This document shows positions 24,901 to 33,989 of a DNA stretch of 64,000 bases, piece by piece. A program made the translations under genes and the position numbers. Under the pieces are notes generated by a model, which saw only the letters and a list, made by a program, of their open reading frames with translations, did not search any database and was not told the DNA's origin. The DNA is from Azolla caroliniana. Its lineage: Eukaryota; Polypodiophyta. Where the stretch lies: NCBI GenBank assembly GCA_043228905.1, contig JBHGNT010000013.1, positions 806,001-870,000 on the forward strand. The letters run 5' to 3'. Each line of letters begins with the position of its first letter. Within the stretch, counting starts at the first letter, position 1.

Positions 24901-26493
24901 ACTAAGAAGAGAAATGATGTGTCTTTAGAAATAGAGCCCAGTAAGAAGAGAAATGCTGCAAGAATGTTGTATGGAAACGGCAAGAAAAGGAAAGTTGAAT
25001 GCAATGGTGAGTCATATAAGTTCTCACCTGTCAGGAGCGTTGTCAACCTAATCCATTGTCTAATACCATGTACTTGTGTTGCTAGCTGATGACGAAATGA
25101 TATTTGGTGACGGAGATACGAGTTCAAAACCTGATCGTGAAGACGAATTTATCACACTCCCAGGTAAACGTCAAAAGCCAGACTTTGAAAACAATGATTT
25201 AGCTCATAACAACCCTATTATATTGTTGCTTTTGGTGCATTCTATAGATCATAGCAACACTGTTGAGCACCTAGATGTTGTGGAGAAGATGACCGAGCCC
25301 ACCACTTGCAATGGGGTATCTACGGCTGTACAGTATGACCATGTAACATTAGGTAAAAATGTGGCCCAAAACCCTATGTTCATTGTTTGCAAACTTTTGA
25401 GTATGTGAGTTGATACTAATATTGTTTGGAATCCCATTAATTAGGTTTACAAGAGCAGCCTGAATCGGGAACTTCATGGAGCACAAGTGCAGAGTCAGAT
25501 TCTGGGATTAACCTTTCCACGGAGGCAGATTCTGGAAGCACATCTTCCACACATGAGGATTGTGAGAAAAACGAAGCATTCATATGTGAAGAGCAGCTGG
25601 CATGTCCAAACAACAGTATGTCTAAAGAAGCCCATGAGGAGTGTGGAAAGAATATGGCAAGTACTGAAGAGAAGATTGAAGCCCATGAAGAGTCTGGAAA
25701 GAATATGGCAAGTACTGAAGAGAAGATTGAAGCCTATGAAGACTCTGGAAAGAATATGGCAAGTACTGAAGAGAAGATTGAAGCTCATGAAGAGTGTGGA
25801 AAGAATATGGCAAGTACTGAAGAGAAGACTGAAGCCCATGAAGAGTGTGGAAAGAATATGGCAAGTACTGAAGAGCAGACTGATTGTACTGATAATGTGT
25901 TAGTAGTGTCTACTGATAATGTGCTAGTACTGTCTAAAGATTCTGATGAGGAGTATGGAAAGAACATTGCTAGTAATGAAGAGGAGCTTGATTGTACTGA
26001 GAATGCCCAAATGGATCGTGGAAAGAACATCGCTTTCCCTGAAGATAAGCCTGATTGTACAGAATCACATGAGGAGCCTGATTGTACAGATAAGCCTGAT
26101 TGTACACGTAGTCTTAAGAATGAGTTGACAGCCACCGTACAAGAGGAGTTGACCATGACTACTGCCATAGTCCACATACAGGAGTCTAATAAGAACGAGT
26201 GTACAGGCATCATTGATGATGATAGGGGAATAAAGATGAGTGATAATTTGACTATCGACAGCACCTTTGTGGATTTGTGTACAAGCATTGCAGTTGCAGA
26301 AAACACAGTTGCTCTCTCAAGCTTGCCACCAGTACAAGGTGCCCGCGCATCCACGCCTATCTCTGATGCCTCTGATGATGAAGTGCCACTTAGTCAGCTC
26401 ATACCTAAAGGCTTTAAGATAAAGAAGAATGTAAAATCTGGCACCAACAACAAGCGCATTACAAGATCGGCCAAGTTACCCTCTAGTGCCTGA
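21992..26493 (+). CDS. Transposon cargo protein: coiled coil, RING-H2 finger and acidic repeats
   Basis: Six-exon model: 21992-23016, 23107-23291, 24680-25006, 25086-25163, 25248-25352, 25445-26493. Every intron is GT..AG and the joined frame stays open for 922 residues. I chose the ATG at 21992 because an acceptor-like TGACTAG lies just before it, so an untranslated 5' exon is likely. Residues 1-50 are rich in Arg/Lys-Thr-Pro steps and may bind DNA. Residues 50-165 form an unrecognised conserved-looking block (starts WQYQSISRDTPLGWNYF). About 195-320 is coiled coil. Residues 343-384 form a RING-H2 finger (C-x2-C-x15-C-x-H-x2-H-x2-C-x10-C-x2-C), split from the coiled coil by intron 1. The last exon encodes five acidic 17-residue repeats and a basic tail. 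RING-H2 folds often act in ubiquitin ligases; whether this one does, and its role in transposition, is inference. Confidence 0.7.
23292..24679 (+). repeat. Intron 2 of the cargo gene, filled with TTAGTACT-type minisatellite
   Basis: The 1388-bp intron has donor GTATGT at 23292 and its acceptor at 24679. From about 23.5 to 24.6 kb it is an irregular array of ATTAGTACTAG, AAGTGAGTAGTACATTG and GTGCATGATTAG blocks. The AGTACT core is palindromic. No open frame is present. Confidence 0.85.
25627..25881 (+). repeat. Five in-frame 51-bp tandem repeats in the cargo gene
   Basis: Five units of 51 bp (25627, 25678, 25729, 25780, 25831) encode variants of EAHEECGKNMASTEEKI. Degenerate related units (GKNIAS, DCTENAQ, KPDCT) follow to about 26110. 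Units differ by only a few bases, which suggests recent expansion. Confidence 0.95.
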
Positions 26494-26687
26494 TTTTCTT
26501 CCGATTGTACTTGAACTTTAGCTGTTAGTGATGTCTGAAATACCTCTATTTGGATACCAAAATACTGTTTCAATTGCCAATGTCAAAATTCCACTTCTGT
26601 ATTTTGTAGAAACAATGGGAATATACTTTTTGATCTAAGTATTCCTCTTTTTACAACGTTTTGTTTCTTTTTTGAGATCATCTCCTG

Positions 26688-27279
26688 ATGAGTTGCCAAG
26701 TCTTTGAGTCTGTTGTAGATAAAATGCTTGAAATTCTTCTTAGCTTGCTAGGAAAATTTAGGTTTTCAGGTGTTAATGATGATAAACAGAAAATATCGGG
26801 TGTTATTGAAGTATAGACTGTTTCATCAATCCCATTTGGAGGGTAACCAGAATTTGTGCAAATTGTTGAAGCAATGTGGGCCATATTTTGATGATATCAT
26901 CCCAATGGATGAACTATCCACTAACAGTAGTAAGGAAACACTCCCCTTTTTGAGCTATCACAAATTATTGTTTCAGGAGTTGGATTATTTTGTTAAGGAA
27001 TTTGAGGCTTCATTGCACATTTGCTTCTTGAAGAATGAACTTACAGTATAAAATCTTACAATATTAAAGTCATAATTTGAATTCAACTTACAGATTTATG
27101 TGCCTACAGAGGACACACCAACGACAATGAATCTAGACTTTATCAAGAAGATATACAATATTTTTACTCATTTTACCATGGCTCTGCAAAACTTCTATGC
27201 TCAAATAACATCAGGAAACATGAGCAATATCGGCAATGAAGAAATCCAAGTCTTGTTGACAACAACTAATATATTATGA
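26688..27279 (+). CDS. Candidate small third gene of the DNA transposon
   Basis: Between the convergent genes a chain of open segments can be joined in one frame. ATG at 26688 leads to 26810, then 26851-27045, then 27094-27279 ending in TGA, for about 167 residues. The segments read like protein (mostly hydrophobic and helical, with FDDIIPMDEL and FIKKIYNIFTHF stretches), but no domain is recognised. The implied introns are only 40 and 48 bp, below the usual plant minimum. Other donors (GTTAAT at 26772, GTTAAG near 26992) would give 79- and about 100-bp introns and a shorter protein. It could also be decayed coding sequence or 3' UTR. Confidence 0.35.
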
Positions 27280-27413
27280 AAGATAAGTACAAGTGGTTGA
27301 CAGGCATAAACACTTTAGAAGAAAGATGAAATATATCAATTCATTTGTCAATCATCAAAATTAATAGTGAACTCCAAGTATTGAGAGGGTACAATGTATT
27401 GAGAGGGTGACTT

Positions 27414-30400
27414 TCAAGCATTAAATAGAGAGACCTCCCCTAATATGTGCTCATGAACCTCTTGGGGGACCTTGTAGACAGTGTTGTATCCCTTAACCTT
27501 GTGCTTTGCTTGAGTCATATTGAATTTGATCGCAAGAATGGCATCAGCGTAGATTATTGCGATGGGTGCTTCTTTTAGTAATGCATATGTGTTCTTGCAC
27601 TGCGGCAACTTTGCATAATAGTTTCCATACACGACAGACTCACCAATGTTGAAATTGTTGCCCCAGCCATCCCTCACCACTTCTTTCAATAATGTCTTTC
27701 CTTGCTTGCACACCACAATGTAGTAGTCTTCTAAATCTTCATTCTGAGGAGATTTGAGCACTGCAAAATGATCTCCAACTTCCAATAAAACTGCCAAGTC
27801 TTGATTTTGGTTGTAGTATACAATATCGTTTGAATGCACATCATCTTCAATATCATCTTGTCGTTCAGGCTCAAGCTTCTGCAACTTCCAGGGCTCCACG
27901 ATTGATAGGTTGATGCATTTATCCCAAGCTTCATCTATACACATGGAACAAAAGCATGATAAACTACGTAGTAACAATTGTGTTGTGTCCTTGCGGCTAA
28001 ACCCTAACACACAATGGGTGCTGCGTGTGCCTTTCACGGTTTTACAACCATATGATTTAGTTCTATCGACCTCATCAGCGCGAACTTCAACAAACAATCT
28101 GTTCTTACCATCATTTGACATCTTCCATGTTAGCCACTGCACAACATCATGTGCATTTTGTAGCTTAGCACCATTATTATCCAACTGCTCACTTGTAAGG
28201 GCACGTTTGATCACAGCCCCCGCGCCATCATGCTCTCCTTTTCCATGTCCAGACCCGAAGTAATTCCATTGCATACGAATGTTGAATAAGGAGAAATACC
28301 TGCTTTTGTAACTCAGGTTTCCAACAAAATTAGTACTATGTTGTCAATAGAGAGTACTACACTTCCATTAATACTGGCATCCATTTAATACTAACTTAGT
28401 ATGGATATAACTTAGTACTAACTTAGTCTGGTTTATACTATGAGTACAAGATGAGTACTTTACATCCCCTTGTATAGTACAATGTGTCTATGGAGAACCC
28501 TTCACATGGATTAAAACATAATTAGTACAATTCTCTTAAGGACGGACAATACTATAAGTACAAGATGAGTACTTTACATCCTTTTGTAAACACAACATAG
28601 TACAGAAGCAACACACAACATAGTACAATGTGTCTATGGAGAACCCTTCACATTGATTAGTCGATACTTAGTACAATTCTTAGTACTAACTTAGTCTGGT
28701 TTATACTATGAGTACAAGATGAGTACTTAACATCCTCTTGTATAGTACAATGTGTCTATGGAGAACCCTTCACATGGATTAAAACATAATTAGTACAATT
28801 CTCTTAAGGACGGACAATACTATAAGTACAAGATGAGTACTTTACATCCTTTTGTAAACACAACATAGTACAGAACCAACACACAACATACTACAATGTG
28901 TCTATGGAGAACCCTTCACATTGATTAATCGATACTTAGTATGGATATAACTTAGTACTAACTTAGTATGGTTTATACTATGAGTAGAAGATGAGTACTT
29001 TACATCCTCTTGTATAGTACAATGTGTCTATGGAGAACCCTTCACATGGATTAAAACATACTTAGTACAATGCTCTTAAGGACGGACAATACTATGAGTA
29101 CAAGATGAGTACTTTACATCCTCCTGTAAACACAACATAGTACAGATACAACACACAACATAGTACAATGTGTCTATGGAGAACCCTTCACATGGATTAA
29201 AACATACTTAGTACAATGCTCTTAAGGACGGACAATACTATGAGTACAAGATGAGTACTTTACATCCTCCTGTAAACACAACATAGTACAGATACAACAC
29301 ACAACATAGTACAATGTGTCTATGGAGAACCCTTCACATGGATTAAAACATACTTAGTACAATGCTCTTAAGGACGGACAATACTATGAGTACAAGATGA
29401 GTACTTTACATCCTCCTGTAAACACAACATAGTACAGATACAACACACAACATAGTACAATGTGTCTATGGAGAACCCTTCACATGGATTAAAACATAGT
29501 ACAAACAAAATTAGTATGCATGCATCCATTCACAAGTGCAAGATTCGAATAGTTACAAACATAATTAGTATGCATCCATGTGAATAGTACTGTTTGTTAA
29601 TAATTACAAACATAATTAGTATGCATGCACTAACACAAGAATTACTTCCTTACACATTGCATGGTAAGTACTAAACATATGGATTAAAAATTACCTGGCG
29701 ATAAAGTAGAACGATCGTGCCGCCTTAAACTGCGAGGCAGCACCATCAGACCAAACCCAATGACGGTTAAAGGTTACCCCTAGAGAAAATAAATCTGCAT
29801 GGTGAAGCTTAAAACAATGTTGAACAAATAGTGTATCATGCTTTTTATCATCTGAAATGTAAAATATTGATTTCTTATGTAACTCACCGTCTTGCCTCCA
29901 ATAGCAAATATGCACAAGTATTGTACATTGATCATTGTACCAATGCATTGATTGAACCTCATTCTGAACTTTAAATGTATAGTTTTCTGCAAAGTCAATA
30001 ACAGATACGATGACACCCGTTGGTAAGTTATTAATACATTCCTTGAATTGTGAATTTTGCCAATAACTCCGGAAGTTATGTGGAATGAACTCCCCAAGTT
30101 GTTTCTTAAATTCTGAGACAAGGGTAGCAGCACATGTCTCCTTATATACTTCCTTGATACGCTTAGTTACAACTCCCTTGCCAATATTTTCAGTCACATA
30201 CTCTAAATATTTCCATTTCACGATATGACTGTTTCCCAAATCAAGCTCCTGCATACAAAATAATGGTAGCGGACAAACCTTACATGTTCTTAATAGACAT
30301 GTACGACGATGCCACTCACATGATGGTTCTTTTTCACAAACACAAGACCTCCATAGCTCAGAAACAGATGCATAAGTCATGTTTCGTGCATTACACCTAT

Positions 30401-31342
30401 TATCCTCCCCATTTGGTCTACATATCTCACAAGTGCAGACACATAATTCCCCGTGTATACCCTTACAATCAGTACGCATTGCATTCACGGCTAGCCTTAA
30501 CATGTCCATCTTCACATGGTACACACAACAACATGTATTCCTCTCATTTAATTTTCTAACATAAAATGGTTTCAAACCTTGGAACTTGCGGAATCCAACA
30601 GTCAAGCTTGGATGTTGATCTTTAAAGTTCATGTACAATTCAGCCTACATCAACCAATATATATAGCAAACATTAATATACAGTTGGTCAAAACACAAAG
30701 TTATGGAATGTGAAATGATATAAAAAAATGGAATACCTCTGTCATCTCCAAGAAGTGTCTAGGGTGAATCTGGTACTTACCCTGACTTATTCGTTGTCTA
30801 CACACGTCCTTCTTATTTGGTGAGACACGCGTATTTTTGGCCCAAAATGAATCCACTTTCTCAATAATCTCTTGAGATAAGGCATCACATCGTCGTCTAC
30901 GTCCCAACCCCATCCACTTGAATTTGTTTGAGTGTATATTTTGGCGATGTTTCCTCAAGTTCCTTCTTTGAATACCCAGGGCTAAGGCAACTTTAGTATC
31001 ACTATATTTTTTTCCTCTCGCACCGTTCACAACCATGTGTAGGGCTGCCCTCTTTGCAGCAAGTTTGTCTAAGCTCTCTACACCTTTCACTAAGTCTAGG
31101 GATGACTTCATAGACTCTACAATCTCTTCTGAAACACATTGGTCCCTAAATTTTATTCTCTCCATGTCTTCATTCAAACTTTGATGGTGTAACACTCTAC
31201 AGATAATATCCCTACGATCCTCTTCACTAAATCTCTTTGTTATTTCTACCAAATAACGGACTATGTGAAGAACCACTCGTCTCTTAGTCCTTTCAGATAT
31301 GCATGAGTTACTTGACAACTCACTCTCGTTAGGAACCCCCAT
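27414..31342 (-). CDS. DDE-type transposase of unassigned superfamily
   Basis: Three minus-strand exons, 31342-30737, 30644-29695 and 28299-27414, join in frame to 813 residues. The introns are 92 bp and 1395 bp. Residues 1-200 are basic and helical with a helix-turn-helix-like segment (KYSDTKVALALGIQRRNLRK). Residues about 239-332 are a Cys/His-rich, probably zinc-binding region. The RNase H-like catalytic core is suggested by VIDFAENY (Asp about 419), ISDDKKHD (about 466), WSDGAASQFK (Asp about 502) and GHGKGEHDG (acidic residues about 541-543). From memory, this motif order occurs in a broad group of uncharacterised eukaryotic transposase-like proteins. The C-terminal 180 residues look like a separate globular domain, BAH-like at best. 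No stop or frameshift is seen. The gene is convergent with the cargo gene. Confidence 0.75.
28380..29510 (-). repeat. Minisatellite of about 146 bp inside the transposase intron
   Basis: Successive units begin TAGTACAATGTGTCTATGGA, near 28475, 28621, 28745, 28890, 29016, 29160, 29306 and 29453. Early units alternate in length and the last ones settle at about 146 bp. They carry ACTTAGTACAAT, GAGTACAAGATGAGTACTTT and AAGGACGGACAATACTAT blocks. The array fills most of the 1395-bp second intron (28300-29694) of the transposase gene, which separates the second and third catalytic motifs. Confidence 0.92.
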
Positions 31343-32794
31343 TCGGTCACTAGATTTATCCGCAAAAATTAAGTGGCTTGCAAAAGTAGTTAATGTTATA
31401 TAGACTCAACCAAGAAAACACAATCAAATGTTTTTAAATGTGGCCTGCAAAGTGAAAGATATTTCGTTTCAAACATTAGAATTACATATCAAATATGACA
31501 ATTGTCAGTTCTAAAATTTTTGTACTGAAATATGAAGAAATGTAACATTTTAGTACTGAAAATAAAAAAAACGGTTTGGTGAAAGGAACCTCCAATGGTG
31601 GACGGAGCGTTGGATATGCCGCCTCGATTTGGTGGAAAAAGCCACAAATCACCACGACACCAAATCAAATGTTTTTAAATGTGGCCTGCAAAGTGAAAGA
31701 TATTTCGTTTCAAACATTAGAATTACATATCAAATATGACAATTGTCAGTTCTAAAATTTTTGTACTGAAATATGAAGAAATGTAACATTTTAGTACTGA
31801 AAATAAAAAAAACGGATGGAAGGAACCTCGAATGGATGGAGGGGGCGTTGGATATGCCGCCTCGATTTGGTGGAAGGAACCTCCAATGGTGGACGGAGCG
31901 TTGGATATGCCGCCTCGATTTGGCGGAAGGAACCTCCAATGCCGCCTCGATTTGGTGGAAAAAGCCACAAATCACCACGACACCAACTTCAATGGATGGA
32001 TGTAAGAAAGTCGTTGTCGAAGAAGTCACTATTGGCTGCTACCAACAGTCTCTGTACCTCGACCTAAACCCTAACAAAAACAGAAACCCTAAAAAAATCA
32101 GAAATCCTCAACTTAAACGCTCAAAACAGACATGGATGTCTGAGATTTAGATTGGAGGAAATCAGAAACTGAACATGGATCTGTGATGAAAAGCTCAGAG
32201 GGATAGAGGAAGAGGAGTATGAGGGGAACCGCCAAAACGACGTGAGGGGAAGCGCCAAAATCGACGTGAGGGGAAAATAGCCCCCAAAATGGAATGAACA
32301 TCTCCTCACCTGTTCCCCCCACTCCTTCTACAATAAATGACACTTGTACTACAGTCACCCCACTCTCCAAAATCGATTTTCTTTTTCTCTGATTTTTTTT
32401 TTTTGAATTATTCATACTAACAGTACTAAAAGTACTGACAATTTTTGTGGCCAAAAACAGTACTTTTCTGGTACACCGTAGCGTGCTTCTACCCATAGAC
32501 AAACATGAAAAGAGAGGGAAAACAGGAAAAAGAGGGGGGGGGGGGAAGAGGGATTCGAGAGTGGGGCCGGAGGGGGAAACAAACAAGGAAAAACACAACG
32601 AAAGAGGGGGAAATAGGGAAAATTGTTTTTTTTAACATTTAAAAAAAAAAAATGCATAAATGGCCGGTTACAAAAATATTAACCGGCTAGATTCCGGTTT
32701 TGGGGAAATTCTAGCCGGAATCAGTTCCGGCTCCCCCCCACCTTGACCGGCAAATGTCCCAACCCAACCGGAACGCTGACACTATTCCTGGGAC
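31343..32794 (-). promoter_or_regulatory. Right subterminal region and probable transposase promoter
   Basis: Upstream of the transposase start with no gene of its own. It contains the tandem duplication at 31425-31830, two telo-box-like AAACCCTAA motifs (about 32064 and 32086), a G-run near 32535 and a cluster of CCGG-centred motifs (AACCGG, CCGGTT, GCCGGAAT) at 32660-32775. Telo boxes are known in plant 5' regions. The CCGG cluster mirrors the left end and may be where the transposase binds (inference). Confidence 0.45.
31425..31830. repeat. Tandem duplication with 242-bp period upstream of the transposase
   Basis: The block starting AAATGTTTTTAAATGTGGCC occurs at about 31425 and again at 31667 and runs to AAATAAAAAAAACGG in both copies. 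The linking segment (GGAACCTCCAATGGTGGACG, GATATGCCGCCTCGATTTGG) is itself repeated further right to about 31945. Confidence 0.92.
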
Positions 32795-32809
32795 TTTGCC
32801 CAACACTGG
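32795..32809 (-). repeat. Right terminal inverted repeat
   Basis: TTTGCCCAACACTGG, the exact inverse complement of 18835-18849. Followed by TCCCCC, which continues into an 18-base C run (32811-32828). Confidence 0.85.
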
Positions 32810-32828
32810 TCCCCCCCCCCCCCCCCCC

Positions 32829-33989
32829 TCATGACAATAGTCTTCCCCTCTTATACTAAATGGATGCTTTTACATGTGGGCCATGTGGCACCCCCAAGAG
32901 AAGCTTGTGCATGTGTGTTATAAAAAAGCATGTGGGCCATGTGGCACACATGTAGAGAAGCTTTGCATGTGCATTATATGGTGCACATGCAATACATTAC
33001 ATGGTTTCGACTATACCATATTTGTTCCACTAAAATAATGCGTATAAATCCCTAATAACAATAATACTAAAGAAACTTGAGTCTAGAATGTAAATCAACT
33101 CCAATGAGTTGAATCAGGTGGATCTCCAAGGAGTGTTGGGTCATCGAACCAAGTGTGGAATCTCGGTGGCACCATTCGTTCGTATCCCTTTACGACATCG
33201 GCTTGGGCAGGACCACGGGGGTCTTGGACTAGGGAGTAAAAGAGGGGGAATGGGAGCTTAACCCTTAGAGCTTCCGAGCACAAAAGGGGAAGAACAATGT
33301 GTGAAGATTAACAAGATAAAGAGCTAGACTGAGACAAGGTTCATCAAGTTAATTCCATTATAGGGCATGTAAGCCACAATATGATTTACAACTATGGCCA
33401 TATAGGCAAGACTCAAGCACAACTAGAAGAAAACCTAACTGGATAGAAAGAAGAACTAAACCCTAATCAAGAGAAAGGAAAATGATAGAAAGGGGGACCT
33501 AGAACCGAAACCCTAAAACGAAATAGGGATAAGATGAAGAAGAAGAAAAACTCTAATGATCTACCTAAGATGACAAAATGGCGACCCTCTCAATGGTGCC
33601 TCCTCACCCCCTTTTATAGTGGAAAAAGGTGAGACTTATTACAAAGGAGAGGCCAAATATTCCTCTCTTTTCGAAGAAGAATATTTGCCTTGATTTTAAG
33701 AGGAGATATTGATGGGGCCTTAATTCTCTCTCCTCTCATCATACACACACACACACACACACACACAACACCATGCCCACTACTCATTACACCCTTACTT
33801 CTATGCACTCTCTTTTCCTACATGTGCATGTGCACCTAAGTGCACATCACATTTATACTTTACGAACTTTGTGGTATACTTTTAGCACCTATTTACAAAT
33901 GTTTCTAGTGCATGTGGAATGTTGCACATCCCTGTTTTATTCGTCGACGTTCAACCTATTGTGTCTGTCGGTTATAGCAGTCGATTGTG
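32829..33989 (-). repeat. LTR fragment of a gypsy family (minus orientation)
   Basis: From about 33090 to 33770 this matches the solo LTR at 62163-62702 and the LTR at 38168-38839. Shared blocks are GGACCACGGGGGTCTTGGAC, GAAACCCTAAAACGAAATAGG and a TATA box read on the minus strand (CTATAAAAGG near 33620). A (CA)n tract lies at 33745-33767. 32829-33000 has an internal duplication (CATGTGGGCCATGTGGCAC twice). No gene. Confidence 0.55.

Larger units (their letters stand above)
18835..32809. mobile_element. 14-kb DNA transposon with TIRs, DDE transposase and RING-type cargo gene
   Basis: Both ends carry the same 15-bp terminal inverted repeat: CCAGTGTTGGGCAAA at 18835-18849, and its complement at 32795-32809. 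TCCCCC immediately outside each end (18829-18834 and 32810-32815) can be read as a 6-bp target duplication, but a poly-C run at the right makes the length uncertain. Inside are two convergent multi-exon genes whose splice junctions all keep frame: a coiled-coil RING-H2 gene (plus) and a DDE-type transposase (minus). A small candidate gene sits between them. Promoters face inward from the ends, a layout like MuDR-type autonomous elements. Both subterminal regions hold AACCGG/CCGGTT motifs. Both main genes look intact, so the copy may be autonomous. I could not place it in a named superfamily. Confidence 0.8.

Noticed and set aside
28380-29510. CRISPR-like regular repeat array
   Set aside because: Units of about 146 bp are contiguous with no unique spacers and sit inside an intron; it is a minisatellite in a eukaryotic genome.
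18835-32809. hAT-type element, suggested by the CAGTGTTGGGCAA-like termini
   Set aside because: The transposase lacks the hAT dimerisation and BED signatures, and the apparent target duplication is not a clear 8 bp.
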